Position numbers and translations under genes: made by a program. This document shows, one piece after another, positions 17,360-26,925 of a DNA stretch of 64,000 nt. This DNA is from Allopontixanthobacter sp041552775 (GTDB lineage: Bacteria; Pseudomonadota; Alphaproteobacteria; Sphingomonadales; Sphingomonadaceae), in NCBI GenBank assembly GCA_041552775.1, contig JBFEKH010000005.1, forward strand, positions 1-64,000, given 5' to 3'. Positions within the stretch are counted from its first letter, which is position 1, and every line of letters begins with the position of its first letter. The notes beneath the pieces were generated by a model, which saw only the letters and a program-made list of their open reading frames with translations, was not told where the DNA came from and did not search any database.

Positions 17360-18274
17360 CTACTTGCCCCAGTCCAGTCCCATTTCCTCAAAGATTTCCT
17401 TGTCATCGGACCAGTTCGAATCGACCTTCACATGCAGGAACAGATGGACTTTCACGCCCAGCACCTTTGACAATTCTTCGCGTGCGGCCTCGCCGATGGA
17501 CTTGATCATCGAGCCGCCTTTGCCGAGCACGATCGGCTTCTGGCTTTCGCGGCCAATCACGATCTGTTGGCGCACCTCGATGCTGCCGTCCTTGCGGATA
17601 GTATAGCTTTCGGGGCGCACGGCGCTGTCATAGGGCAGTTCTTCGTGGAGCTGCTTATAGAGCTGTTCGCGGGTGATTTCCGCGGCGAGCAGCCGTTCGC
17701 TGGCGTCGGACACCTGATCCTCAGGATAATGCCATGCGCTTTCGGGCATCAGGCCCGCCAGATGCGCCTTCAGTTCGGGCACCCCGTCACCGGTCAGTGC
17801 GGAGATGAAGAACACCTCGTCGAACTTGACCAGCGCGGACAATTCCTCGGCCAGGGCCAGCAGTGGTTCCTTGACCGCCTTGTCGACCTTGTTGAGCACC
17901 AGCAATTTGCGCTCGGGGCGTTTTGCCAGTGCTTCGAGCAGCGGCATCACTTCGTGGCGACGCTGTTTCAGCGGGTCGATCACCAGCAGCACCGCATCGG
18001 CCTCGCTCGCGCCTTCCCAAGCCGCGCTGACCATCGCGCGGTCGAGACGGCGCTTGGGCGCGAAGATGCCGGGCGTATCGACCAGGATGATCTGTGTTTC
18101 ATCGGCAAGCGCCACACCCATCAACCGCGCGCGGGTGGTCTGTGCCTTGGCGCTGGTGATCGCGACTTTCTGGCCAACGAGCTGGTTTACCAGCGTGGAT
18201 TTGCCTGCGTTCGGCGCGCCGATCACAGCGACAACCCCGCATTTCGGTGTTGTATTCTGCTGCTGGTCACTCAT
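17360..18274 (-). CDS. era: GTPase Era
   Basis: Essential GTPase that assists 16S rRNA maturation and small-subunit assembly. The 304-residue protein has the GTPase motifs GAPNAGKST (G1), DTPG (G3), and NKVD (G4) in the first half, and a C-terminal KH RNA-binding domain with the GKGGSMIKSIGEAAREEL segment. The start overlaps the stop of rnc by four bases (ATGA), making lepB-rnc-era one translationally coupled unit, a common arrangement. Confidence 0.97.
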   Translation of the reverse strand: MSDQQQNTTPKCGVVAVIGAPNAGKSTLVNQLVGQKVAITSAKAQTTRARLMGVALADETQIILVDTPGIFAPKRRLDRAMVSAAWEGASEADAVLLVIDPLKQRRHEVMPLLEALAKRPERKLLVLNKVDKAVKEPLLALAEELSALVKFDEVFFISALTGDGVPELKAHLAGLMPESAWHYPEDQVSDASERLLAAEITREQLYKQLHEELPYDSAVRPESYTIRKDGSIEVRQQIVIGRESQKPIVLGKGGSMIKSIGEAAREELSKVLGVKVHLFLHVKVDSNWSDDKEIFEEMGLDWGK

Positions 18275-18942
18275 CCAAATCGCTCCATGAACAGGCGGGC
18301 CGCTTGGGTCTCCGCCTCCTGTTTACTGCTTGCCGTGGCTTCTGCCTCGCCGACATTCCTGATGCTCACCCGGACCGTGAATTCGGCCATGTGGTCGGGC
18401 CCCGACCGATTGACGATCTCATATTCCGGCCCCTTGCGGCGATTGCCTGCGGCCCATTCCTGCAGCGCGCTTTTCGGGTGTTTGGAATTACCCGCGCCTC
18501 CGGTAATTCGGGAATGCCAGACAGTCTGGATCAGCTTGCTTGACGCATCATAGCCTGCCTCCACGAAATTGGCACCCAGCAGCGCCTCCATCACATCGCC
18601 CAGGATATTGTCGCTGTCGGCGGCGCCATCATCGCGGGCCTGCTTGCCCAGATTGATATGTTCTGCCGCGCCGATTTCCCGAGCGATTTCCGCGCAGGTT
18701 GTCCGGCTGACCAGCGCATTAAGCCGCTGCGCCAGAGCGCCTTCTGCACCTTGGCTGCGTTCGTACAGCAGCGCCGCGATTGTCAGGCCCAGCACCCGGT
18801 CGCCGAGGAATTCAAGCCGCTGGTAATCGCGCGCATTGCCGGTGCTGCCATGCGTCAGCGCCTCGTGCCACAAATCCTCGTCCTTGACCGCAAATCCTTT
18901 GCCGAGCAGCCAATCGCGGGCGTCTTTGGTCAGTCCCTTCAT
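18271..18942 (-). CDS. rnc: ribonuclease III
   Basis: Double-stranded-RNA endonuclease for rRNA and mRNA processing. The 223-residue protein has the catalytic signature RLEFLGDRVLGL, the second acidic cluster GDVMEALLGA, and a C-terminal double-stranded-RNA-binding domain. The ATG at 18942 is chosen because it overlaps the lepB stop (ATGA) and gives the expected N-terminus; the frame is open further upstream but has no matching residues. The same operon continues with era. Confidence 0.96.
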   Translation of the reverse strand: MKGLTKDARDWLLGKGFAVKDEDLWHEALTHGSTGNARDYQRLEFLGDRVLGLTIAALLYERSQGAEGALAQRLNALVSRTTCAEIAREIGAAEHINLGKQARDDGAADSDNILGDVMEALLGANFVEAGYDASSKLIQTVWHSRITGGAGNSKHPKSALQEWAAGNRRKGPEYEIVNRSGPDHMAEFTVRVSIRNVGEAEATASSKQEAETQAARLFMERFG

Positions 18943-19763
18943 AGGGTATTCCCGATGCGTTCCGCGCGCGCTGCGGTGAACCATGTCCAGGGCAGCAGCC
19001 ATTCGGAGCTGCCATCGGTTGACCACATCATCACACTGGCGCGGGCGACCAGATTATCCTGAGGCACCATTCCGACGCCGCCTGCAGGTTCCGCTGGAAA
19101 GCGGCTGTCCTGCGAGTTGTCGCGGTTATCGCCCATCGCGAAGAATTTGCCTTCCGGCACCACCACGGGTCCGTAATTGTCCTGCGGGAAAGTTCCGAAA
19201 TCGAGGACATTGTACGAAACGCCATTGGGCAGTGTTTCGCGGTATTGCTGATAGCTACAGGCGGGTGTGCCGTCCGCCAGTCTGACCGCCTCGGAAAATG
19301 GATGGCATTGCGTATTGGGAGACTGTTCGATCACGAAATTGGTAATGCGGACCTTGGGCACAGGTTCCCCGTTCAGGACGATCTGCCCATCGCGTATTTC
19401 CACCGTATCGCCCGGCAGGCCGATGGCGCGCTTGATATAATCGGTGCCGTCGATCGGATGCTTGAAAATCACCACGTCGCCGCGTTCCGGCCCAGATGCG
19501 AAGATCCGCCCGGGTATTAGCGGGAACGAGTTCTTGCTGTACCCATAGGGCCATTTCGCGGCGAGCAGCTGGTCGCCATTGACCAGTCCGGGCATCATGC
19601 TCTCGCTCGGAATGTTGAACGGCGAGAAGATGAAACTGCGGAAGATCACGACAACCAACACCAGTTTCAGCAGGAAGACGAAGAAATTGCCTTCCTCCTT
19701 CTTGGTTTCAGGCAGGGCGTCCACCTGATTCGCTGCCGGGGCCGCGGGCGTGGCTTCATTCAT
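18939..19763 (-). CDS. lepB: signal peptidase I
   Basis: Membrane-bound serine protease that removes signal peptides from exported proteins. The 274-residue protein has one N-terminal transmembrane helix (about 27-45), the nucleophilic serine 55 in the SESMMPG motif, the general-base lysine 111 in YIKRAIGLPGD, and the GDNRDNSQDSR box near the C-terminus. The ATG at 19763 is preferred over longer forms of the open frame because the extra residues are arginine-rich and unlike signal peptidases. A perfect hairpin lies just upstream in the leader. Confidence 0.96.
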   Translation of the reverse strand: MNEATPAAPAANQVDALPETKKEEGNFFVFLLKLVLVVVIFRSFIFSPFNIPSESMMPGLVNGDQLLAAKWPYGYSKNSFPLIPGRIFASGPERGDVVIFKHPIDGTDYIKRAIGLPGDTVEIRDGQIVLNGEPVPKVRITNFVIEQSPNTQCHPFSEAVRLADGTPACSYQQYRETLPNGVSYNVLDFGTFPQDNYGPVVVPEGKFFAMGDNRDNSQDSRFPAEPAGGVGMVPQDNLVARASVMMWSTDGSSEWLLPWTWFTAARAERIGNTL

Positions 19764-19779
19764 GATTCTGTCTCGGCTT

Positions 19780-19799
19780 TCAGGGCGGTAGCGCCCTGA
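19780..19799 (-). promoter_or_regulatory. hairpin in the leader of lepB
   Basis: A perfect 8-base-pair inverted repeat (19780-19787 and 19792-19799, GTAG loop) lies 17 bases before the lepB start. There is no T-tract, so it is unlikely to terminate transcription. It could influence ribosome access to the lepB-rnc-era mRNA or bind a protein. Confidence 0.25.
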
Positions 19800-19936
19800 T
19801 ATGTATTGTTTCGGGCGAGATTCTGTGCGCCAGACACGGTGGCGGCGCAGAATTCGTATACTGGCGGGTGTGGAGGGTTCCAAATCATCGCCGCAGTCCC
19901 TACCCGCGTGGGGCAGGCCTAGGAAAGGATTTTCAC

Positions 19937-21460
19937 GTGAATGATGCAGTTGCCGCGGTGTGGACCAAATTGGAAGCAAATTCCCGCAAGACCCTGACCG
20001 AGCTGTTTGCTGCCGGTGACCGGCTTGAATTATTGTCTGACCGGATTGAATGGGGCGAGGGCGTGGACCGCGCAGGAATGCTGTGCGACTGGTCGAAAAC
20101 CCATCTCGATGCCGAGTTGATCGGCTTGTTCGAGGAATTGGCCGATGCGGCCGGGTTCGCCGAAAAGCGCGAGGAATTGTTCGCCGGCGCAAAGATCAAC
20201 AACACCGAAGACCGCGCCGCAGAACATACCGCGCAGCGCGGCGTCGGCAACGAGGCCTCCGTTGAAGAAGCGCAGGCGCTGCATCTGCGGATGAAGATGC
20301 TTGTTGATGCGATCCACGATGGCGCGCTGGGGCCGGTGAAGCATCTGATCCATATCGGTATTGGCGGCTCCGCGCTCGGCCCCGCGCTGGCGGTGGACGC
20401 ATTGTCGCGCGACCTGGCGCTGGTCGATGTCCACGTAGTGTCCAACATTGACGGTGTCGCACTGGAACAAGCCTTTGCCGCCTGCGACCCGGCCACGACA
20501 ATGATCGCGATTGCCTCCAAGACATTCACCACTATTGAAACCATGATCAACGCGAAAAGCGCGCTGAAATGGTTGCGGGACAATGGCGTGTCCGATCCGG
20601 GCGGAAGGGTGGTGGCGCTGACTGCCAATCCGGACGCGGCGGTCGAATGGGGCGTCGATGAAACGCGGGTTTTGCCGTTCTCGGAGACTGTCGGCGGACG
20701 TTACTCGCTGTGGTCCTCCATCGGCTTTCCGGTGGCGATTTCGGTCGGATGGGACGATTTTGCGCAGATGTTGGAAGGCGCTGCGGCGGTTGACCGGCAT
20801 TTCCGCGATGCTGACGGCGCAGCAAATCTGCCCCTGCGCGCCGCCTTTGCCGATCAATATTACACGCAAATGCGCGGATGCCAGACGCGCGCCGTATTCG
20901 CCTATGACGAGCGGCTCGGCCTGTTTCCCGATTATCTCCAGCAGTTGGAGATGGAGAGTAATGGCAAGTCGGTGACTGCGGAAGGTGACCCCGTGACCCG
21001 TGCGACCGCGCCGATTACCTGGGGCGGGGTGGGTACCGATGCCCAGCATGCGGTGTTCCAATTGCTGCATCAGGGGACGCATCTCATCCCGGTCGATTTC
21101 ATCGCCAGCATCGCTCCGGGCGACGATCTGGACCCGGCACATCACCGCATCCTGCTGACCAATTGTTTTGCGCAAGGTGCTGCGCTGATGGCCGGCCAGG
21201 CTAGCGACGATCCGGCCCGCAATTTCGCTGGAGACCGCCCCAGCGCTACCTTCCTGTGCGACGATCTCGACGCTGCGACACTGGGCGCGCTGATCGCCTT
21301 CCATGAACACCGCACCTTTGCGAACGCTGTGATGATGGGCATCAACCCGTTCGACCAGTTTGGCGTGGAACTGGGCAAGGCGATTGCGAAAAAGATCGAG
21401 GCTGGCGGTAACAAATTCGATGCGAGCACCGAAGCCCTGCTGGCGGCGGCCGGACTGTAA
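19937..21460 (+). CDS. pgi: glucose-6-phosphate isomerase
   Basis: Interconverts glucose-6-phosphate and fructose-6-phosphate. The 507-residue protein has the family pattern: GIGGSALGP sugar-phosphate loop, SKTFTTIETM, the SVGWDDF-containing region that replaces the more usual signature, and the QQLEMESNGKS segment. The GTG at 19937 is chosen because it follows an AGGAAAGGA ribosome binding site and gives a usual N-terminus; ATG codons nearby are out of frame. It is divergent from lepB. The following gor frame begins on its last base (TAATG), though gor likely starts slightly later. Confidence 0.96.
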   Translation: MNDAVAAVWTKLEANSRKTLTELFAAGDRLELLSDRIEWGEGVDRAGMLCDWSKTHLDAELIGLFEELADAAGFAEKREELFAGAKINNTEDRAAEHTAQRGVGNEASVEEAQALHLRMKMLVDAIHDGALGPVKHLIHIGIGGSALGPALAVDALSRDLALVDVHVVSNIDGVALEQAFAACDPATTMIAIASKTFTTIETMINAKSALKWLRDNGVSDPGGRVVALTANPDAAVEWGVDETRVLPFSETVGGRYSLWSSIGFPVAISVGWDDFAQMLEGAAAVDRHFRDADGAANLPLRAAFADQYYTQMRGCQTRAVFAYDERLGLFPDYLQQLEMESNGKSVTAEGDPVTRATAPITWGGVGTDAQHAVFQLLHQGTHLIPVDFIASIAPGDDLDPAHHRILLTNCFAQGAALMAGQASDDPARNFAGDRPSATFLCDDLDAATLGALIAFHEHRTFANAVMMGINPFDQFGVELGKAIAKKIEAGGNKFDASTEALLAAAGL

Positions 21461-21477
21461 TGACGAAAGGTTCCCCA

Positions 21478-22824
21478 ATGCCCGATTACGATTACGACCT
21501 CTTCACCATCGGTGCCGGTTCTGGCGGGGTGCGGGCTTCGCGCGTCGCGGCGGCGCATGGCGCGAAGGTTGCGGTGGCTGAGGAGCATCAGGTGGGCGGG
21601 ACCTGTGTCATTCGCGGTTGCGTGCCCAAGAAAATGCTCGTTTACGGCGCGCATTTTGCGGAAGATCTGGTGGACGCCAGGAACTTTGGCTGGGATATTG
21701 GCGAGACCAAATTCGACTGGATCCGCCTGCGCGATCACGTGCTGAAGGATGTCGCGCGGCTGAGCGGGCTTTATACCGAAACGCTCGAAAACCACGATGT
21801 CGAGATTTTCCACGAGCGCGCCGAGATTACCGGCGATCACCAGATTACCCTGGCGAGCGGCAAGGTGGTCACCGCGAAATACATCCTCATTGCCACTGGA
21901 GCGCGGCCATCTCAGCCCGATTTCTCTGGCTGCGAACATGCGATTTCTTCCAACGAGGCATTCCATCTCGACAAATTGCCGGACCGCGTGATCATCGCCG
22001 GCGGCGGCTATATTGCCAATGAATTTGCCGGAATTTTCAACGAATTCGGCAGCAAGGTGTGCATCGTAAACCGGTCCGACACCCTGCTGCGCAGCTATGA
22101 CGAAAGCGTGCGCGACCGTTTGCTCCAAATCAGTCTGGTGAAGGGCATCGATTTCAAATTCAACACCAGCTTCACCGCGATAGAGAAGCAGGACGACGGT
22201 ACCTTCCTCGCCAAATTCGAAGGATGCGACGATCAAATTGTCGACCTAATCATGTTCGCCACCGGGCGCGATCCCAATGTCGAAGGGCTGGGGCTGGATA
22301 CCGTTGGAGTGCAAACCGGCAAGAAGGGTGAAATTCTGGTCGACGATTATTCGAAGAGCAGTGTCGATTACATCTATGCCGTGGGCGATGTGACAAACCG
22401 CGTGCAACTGACGCCGGTAGCCATCCGTGAAGGGCAGGCGTTTGCCGATACGGTATTCAACAACGATCCCAAGACCGTCGATTATAGCTGTATCCCGAGC
22501 GCGGTGTTCAGCCATCCGCCGATTGCCGCTGTTGGGATGACGGAAGGCGAAGCACGCAACAAGCTGGGATCGATCAAGGTCTATCAATCGGACTTCCGTC
22601 CGATGAAAAATGTTGTCGCAGGCCGGAACGAACGTGGTCTCTACAAGATGATCTGCGACGCCGCGAATGACAAGATTGTGGGCATTCACATGATCGGTCC
22701 AGAAGCTCCCGAGATAATGCAGGCTGCCGCCGTTGCGGTGAAGGCCGGGCTGACCAAGGCTGATTTCGACTCCACTGTCGCGATCCATCCCACCATGGCG
22801 GAAGAACTGGTTTTGATGAAGTAA
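21478..22824 (+). CDS. gor: glutathione-disulfide reductase
   Basis: NADPH-dependent flavoenzyme that reduces oxidised glutathione. The 448-residue protein has the FAD motif GAGSGGVRASR, the redox-active GGTCVIRGCVPKK disulfide, the NADPH-binding GGGYIANEFAG motif, AVGDVTN, and a C-terminal interface with HPTMAEE that carries the catalytic histidine-glutamate pair. The ATG at 21478 has an AAAGG six bases upstream. An earlier in-frame ATG at 21460 overlaps the pgi stop and would add six residues. Confidence 0.94.
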   Translation: MPDYDYDLFTIGAGSGGVRASRVAAAHGAKVAVAEEHQVGGTCVIRGCVPKKMLVYGAHFAEDLVDARNFGWDIGETKFDWIRLRDHVLKDVARLSGLYTETLENHDVEIFHERAEITGDHQITLASGKVVTAKYILIATGARPSQPDFSGCEHAISSNEAFHLDKLPDRVIIAGGGYIANEFAGIFNEFGSKVCIVNRSDTLLRSYDESVRDRLLQISLVKGIDFKFNTSFTAIEKQDDGTFLAKFEGCDDQIVDLIMFATGRDPNVEGLGLDTVGVQTGKKGEILVDDYSKSSVDYIYAVGDVTNRVQLTPVAIREGQAFADTVFNNDPKTVDYSCIPSAVFSHPPIAAVGMTEGEARNKLGSIKVYQSDFRPMKNVVAGRNERGLYKMICDAANDKIVGIHMIGPEAPEIMQAAAVAVKAGLTKADFDSTVAIHPTMAEELVLMK

Positions 22825-22869
22825 GTTGCGGCCTGCAACTGTTCGCACTAGGCTCCCGGAAAAGGAAGA

Positions 22870-23898
22870 ATGTTTATGGCGGGCACGGTTCTGGTTACAG
22901 GCGGCACGGGGTACATCGCAGGCGAGTTGATCAAGCAATTGCTGGCCCGCGACTGGACCATTCACACAACGGTACGCAACAAGGCGAAAAGCGAAGCGGC
23001 ACTGCACGAACGCTTCGGCCAGCCGGGCGACCGGCTGACGGTGTTCGAAGCGGAACTGATGTCTGATGCCGGATGGGCGGAGGCGAATGCAGGCTGCACC
23101 CATGTCGCCCATGTGGCATCGCCGCTGTCCACCCGCACCCCGAAGGACGAGAATGACATGATCGTTCCAGCGCGCGAGGGCACCTTGCGCGCGCTGCGTT
23201 TTGCCAAGGCGGCAGGCGTCACCCGGTTCGTCCAGACCAGCTCCATCGCTGCGATTGCCTATGGCCGCGACGAGAAGGAATATACCGTTACCGAGGCTGA
23301 CTGGACGAATGTCGATAATCCCGACGTGACGCCCTATGCCAAGTCTAAAACCATCGCCGAACGCGCGGCGCGCGATTGGGTGGCTGCGGAAGGCGGCGAC
23401 CTGGAGTTCGTTTCAATCAATCCCGTGCTCGTGCTGGGTCCGGTCGACAGCCGCGACTTCTCCCCTTCGGTCGAGCCGATCAAATTGCTGCTCAACGGTT
23501 CAGTGCCGCGCGCGCCGGACATCGGTTTCGGCGTGGTCGATACGCGCGATGTTGCTGATCTGCACGTACGCTGTCTTGAACAACCGGGCCTGGGCGGTGA
23601 GCGGTTTATCGCGTCCGGCAAATTCATGAAGATGATTGATGTCGCCGATGCCCTGCGCGCCGGACTCGGACCGCTGAGCACGCGCAAGGCGCCGACCAAG
23701 GCCATGGCGCCGTGGATGGCGAGCCTGTTCATGCTGATCAACCCGGAATTCCGATCGATCAAGAACGAGATCGGCAAGGTGCGCCATTCCGATGCCAGTC
23801 ATGCGGAGCAGGTCCTCGGCTGGAAAGCCCGCCCGGTGGAACAAAGCATCGTCGATTGCGCCCGCAGCCTGATTGATCATGGTGTGGTAAAGATCTGA
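22870..23898 (+). CDS. NAD-dependent epimerase/dehydratase (extended SDR)
   Basis: An extended short-chain dehydrogenase of 342 residues resembling dihydroflavonol-4-reductase-like and cinnamoyl-CoA-reductase-like bacterial enzymes. The nucleotide-binding VTGGTGYIAG is at the N-terminus, and the catalytic tyrosine-lysine pair appears in the YAKSKTIAE motif, with the preceding TSSIAAIA providing the serine. The actual substrate, probably an aldehyde, ketone or sugar, cannot be named from the sequence. It stands alone, 45 bases after gor. Confidence 0.8.
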   Translation: MFMAGTVLVTGGTGYIAGELIKQLLARDWTIHTTVRNKAKSEAALHERFGQPGDRLTVFEAELMSDAGWAEANAGCTHVAHVASPLSTRTPKDENDMIVPAREGTLRALRFAKAAGVTRFVQTSSIAAIAYGRDEKEYTVTEADWTNVDNPDVTPYAKSKTIAERAARDWVAAEGGDLEFVSINPVLVLGPVDSRDFSPSVEPIKLLLNGSVPRAPDIGFGVVDTRDVADLHVRCLEQPGLGGERFIASGKFMKMIDVADALRAGLGPLSTRKAPTKAMAPWMASLFMLINPEFRSIKNEIGKVRHSDASHAEQVLGWKARPVEQSIVDCARSLIDHGVVKI

Positions 23899-24095
23899 TC
23901 GCACACCATCACGCACAATCTCGGATATTTTGTGCCTGATAGTTCTTCTCCGTTGCCCGGATAATCTACGCGGCGCATGGTTCGCAGCGCGTGTTCAACT
24001 GCCATGGGCGCGGCGAATGACAAGCCTATGCTTACTGCTATTGACCCTACGGTCCGGGCGTGGCTAGGCAATCCAACGCAATTCGAGGGACCTGA

Positions 24096-25622
24096 ATGTC
24101 AGCCAATATCGCCGAAATGGAACGCCGCCGCGAAGCTGCCCGGATGGGCGGCGGGCAGAAACGGATCGACGCGCAGCACGCCAAGGGCAAGCTGACCGCA
24201 CGCGAGCGGATCGACGTGCTGCTGGATGAAGGCAGCTTTGAAGAGCTGGACATGTATGTCGAGCATGATTGCACAGATTTTGGCATGGCGGACCAGAAGA
24301 TCCCGGGCGACGGCGTGGTCACCGGCAGCGGTACGATCAATGGCCGGCTCGTCTATGTCTTCAGCCAGGATTTTACGGTATTCGGGGGCAGCCTGTCGAA
24401 ACGCCACGCAGAGAAAATTTGCAAGGTTCTTGAAAATGCCATGAAAGTCGGCGCGCCGGTAATCGGCATGAACGACAGCGGCGGCGCGCGCATCCAGGAA
24501 GGCGTGGCATCGCTGGGCGGTTATGCCGATGTGTTCCAGCGCAATGTACTGGCCAGCGGCGTGGTGCCTCAGATCAGCCTGATCATGGGGCCATGCGCGG
24601 GCGGGGCAGTCTATTCCCCGGCCATGACCGATTTCATCTTCATGGTGAAGGACAGCTCCTACATGTTCGTCACCGGGCCCGATGTGGTCAAGACGGTGAC
24701 CAATGAAGTCGTGACGCAGGAAGAACTTGGCGGCGCGGTGACGCATACGACCAAGACCAGCGTGGCCGACCTTGCGTTTGAAAACGACATCGAAACCCTG
24801 CTGGCGACGCGCAATTTCTTCGATTACCTGCCGCTGTCCAACCGTGAGACCGTGCCTGAACGACCGACCGACGATCCGTTCGACCGTGAGGAAATGAGCC
24901 TCGACACGCTGATCCCGGACAATGCCAACCAGCCCTATGACATGCACGAAGTGCTCCGGAAGGTGCTCGACGAAGGCGATTTCTTTGAAATCCAGCCCGC
25001 CCATGCAGGCAACATCCTGTGCGGATTTGGGCGGATCGAAGGTCGCACCGTGGGCGTGGTCGCGAACCAGCCGATGGTGCTGGCGGGTTGCCTCGACATC
25101 AACTCATCCAAGAAAGCGGCGCGCTTCGTGCGGTTCTGCGATGCGTTCGACATTCCGATCGTGACCTTCGTGGATGTCCCCGGCTTCCTGCCCGGCACTG
25201 CGCAGGAGCATAACGGGATCATCAAACACGGCGCGAAGCTGCTGTTCGCCTATGCCGAGGCGACCGTGCCCAAGATCACCGTGATCACCCGCAAGGCTTA
25301 CGGCGGCGCCTATGACGTCATGGCATCAAAGCATTTGCGCGGCGATTTGAACTACGCCTGGCCAACCGCTGAAATCGCCGTGATGGGCGCGAAGGGCGCG
25401 GTGGAAATCATCTTCCGCGGCAAGACCCCGGAAGAAATCGCCGAGAAAACCAAGGAATATGAAGACCGCTTCGCCAACCCCTTCGTGGCGGCGAGCCGCG
25501 GGTATATCGACAATGTGATCTACCCGCACTCGACCCGGCGGCGGATTGCGCTGGGCCTGCGGAAACTGCGCGGGAAGGTGCTCGAGAACCCGTGGAAGAA
25601 ACACGACAATATTCCGCTGTGA
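24096..25622 (+). CDS. pccB: propionyl-CoA carboxylase, beta (carboxyltransferase) subunit
   Basis: Transfers the carboxyl group from carboxybiotin to propionyl-CoA, giving (S)-methylmalonyl-CoA. The 508-residue protein has the two crotonase-like halves of biotin-dependent carboxyltransferases, with GGARIQEGV and the GPCAGGAVYSPA oxyanion segment in the first and FVDVPGFLPG with KAYGGAYDVM in the second. Length matches PccB. It opens a long plus-strand cluster that includes the epimerase, the mutase and the alpha subunit (32537), which identifies the pathway as propionate and odd-chain or branched amino acid catabolism. Confidence 0.95.
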   Translation: MSANIAEMERRREAARMGGGQKRIDAQHAKGKLTARERIDVLLDEGSFEELDMYVEHDCTDFGMADQKIPGDGVVTGSGTINGRLVYVFSQDFTVFGGSLSKRHAEKICKVLENAMKVGAPVIGMNDSGGARIQEGVASLGGYADVFQRNVLASGVVPQISLIMGPCAGGAVYSPAMTDFIFMVKDSSYMFVTGPDVVKTVTNEVVTQEELGGAVTHTTKTSVADLAFENDIETLLATRNFFDYLPLSNRETVPERPTDDPFDREEMSLDTLIPDNANQPYDMHEVLRKVLDEGDFFEIQPAHAGNILCGFGRIEGRTVGVVANQPMVLAGCLDINSSKKAARFVRFCDAFDIPIVTFVDVPGFLPGTAQEHNGIIKHGAKLLFAYAEATVPKITVITRKAYGGAYDVMASKHLRGDLNYAWPTAEIAVMGAKGAVEIIFRGKTPEEIAEKTKEYEDRFANPFVAASRGYIDNVIYPHSTRRRIALGLRKLRGKVLENPWKKHDNIPL

Positions 25623-25630
25623 GGACTGAC

Positions 25631-26086
25631 ATGAAATTAGGACGACTCAACCACATCGGAATTGCAACGCCGTCCATCGCGGATTCCATTGTGCATTTTC
25701 GCGAAGCCATGGGTGCGAGAGTCATTACTGAACCGTTTGACCTGCCCGAACAGGGGGTGAAGGTGTGCTTCATCAATACACCAACAGATTCCTCGGGTTC
25801 GGGTGGCATGAACGGAACCCAGATTGAACTGATCGAACCTTATGATGAAAGCTCGCCGATCAATGGCTTCCTGGTCAAAAATCCAGCGGGCGGGCAGCAT
25901 CATTTGTGTTTCGAAGTGGAAAACATTGCCGCGGCGAGGGCGTGGTTCGAAGGGCAGGGCAAACGCATCCTCGGCCCCACGCGGATCGGGGCGCATGGCA
26001 CGCCGATCTTCTTCCTTCACCCCAAGGATATGATGGGTCAGCTGACCGAGATTATGGAAACGCCGAAGGGCGATACCGAACATTGA
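25631..26086 (+). CDS. mce: methylmalonyl-CoA epimerase
   Basis: Converts (S)- to (R)-methylmalonyl-CoA, linking the carboxylase to the mutase. The 151-residue protein is a vicinal-oxygen-chelate fold protein: LNHIGIAT at the N-terminus supplies a metal histidine, QIELIEP a metal glutamate, and GGQHHLCFEV another metal histidine. The ATG at 25631 follows GAGGA with suitable spacing; the open frame extends into pccB. Only eight bases separate it from pccB, so cotranscription is nearly certain. Confidence 0.95.
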   Translation: MKLGRLNHIGIATPSIADSIVHFREAMGARVITEPFDLPEQGVKVCFINTPTDSSGSGGMNGTQIELIEPYDESSPINGFLVKNPAGGQHHLCFEVENIAAARAWFEGQGKRILGPTRIGAHGTPIFFLHPKDMMGQLTEIMETPKGDTEH

Positions 26087-26141
26087 AGCACCCTCATCGC
26101 GCTGTCGCGCAGATGATGCGAATACGGTTTTTGGAGAGATA

Positions 26142-26924
26142 ATGGCTTACGAACATATCCTGGTCGAAACGGCTGACGACGTCACCACGATTACCCTCAA
26201 CCGGCCCGACCGATTGAATGCCTGTCCGCCCGACATGGCGGTGGAAATTCGCGATGTTCTGGCCGCTCCCGGTGATGCGCGGGCGATCCTGATAACCGGC
26301 GCAGGCCGGGCGTTCTGTTCGGGTGCCGACTTGGCCGGGCGCGGGACCCAATCGGTGTCCGGAGGGCGCGGGGCCTACGATTCGCTCACCCGCAGCTACA
26401 ATCCGCTGATGGTGGAATTCACCCGCTGTCCGGTGCCGATCATCACCGCGATCAACGGACCGGCAGCTGGTATCGGTTGCTCCATCGCGCTGGCAAGCGA
26501 CTTCGCGATTGCTGGCAAGAGCGCCTATTTCCTGCAGGCCTTCGTCAATATCGGGCTGGTCCCCGATGGCGGTGCCAGCTGGATGCTGCCGCGCCTGGTG
26601 GGCAAGGCCCGCGCGACCGAGATGATGCTGCTGGGCGAGAAGATCCCTGGAGATAAAGCCGCACAGTGGGGACTGATTTACAGATGCGTTGAAGATGCCG
26701 ACCTTCTGTCCGAGGCACAGGCATTGGCACAGCGGCTTGCCAAGGGGCCGACGCTGGCGCTGGGTGTCATGCGCCAGAACATCGCGAAAGCGCTCGAAAT
26801 GAACTATGCTGGCGCACTGCACAATGAAGCGGAAGGCCAGTGGAAAGCCGGTGACAGCAAGGATGCCGTCGAAGGCGCGGTATCCTTCCTGCAAAAGCGA
26901 AAAGCTGAGTTTTCAGGAAAGTAA
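26142..26924 (+). CDS. enoyl-CoA hydratase/isomerase family protein
   Basis: A 260-residue crotonase-fold enzyme. The motif GAGRAFCSGADL forms the first oxyanion-hole loop, and INGPAAGIGCSIALASDFAI the second. The segment GLVPDGGASWMLPR carries an aspartate where one catalytic glutamate of classic hydratases lies, as in PaaG-type isomerases. The exact acyl-CoA substrate is unknown. Its place between the epimerase and methylmalonyl-CoA mutase suggests a role in feeding or processing short branched acyl-CoA, but that is inference. Confidence 0.88.
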   Translation: MAYEHILVETADDVTTITLNRPDRLNACPPDMAVEIRDVLAAPGDARAILITGAGRAFCSGADLAGRGTQSVSGGRGAYDSLTRSYNPLMVEFTRCPVPIITAINGPAAGIGCSIALASDFAIAGKSAYFLQAFVNIGLVPDGGASWMLPRLVGKARATEMMLLGEKIPGDKAAQWGLIYRCVEDADLLSEAQALAQRLAKGPTLALGVMRQNIAKALEMNYAGALHNEAEGQWKAGDSKDAVEGAVSFLQKRKAEFSGK

Positions 26925-26925
26925 C

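Noticed and set aside
22825..24095. Possible cobalamin riboswitch in front of the methylmalonyl-CoA cluster
   Set aside because: The gap before pccB lacks the conserved B12 box and the multi-stem structure, and the mutase itself is inside the operon.
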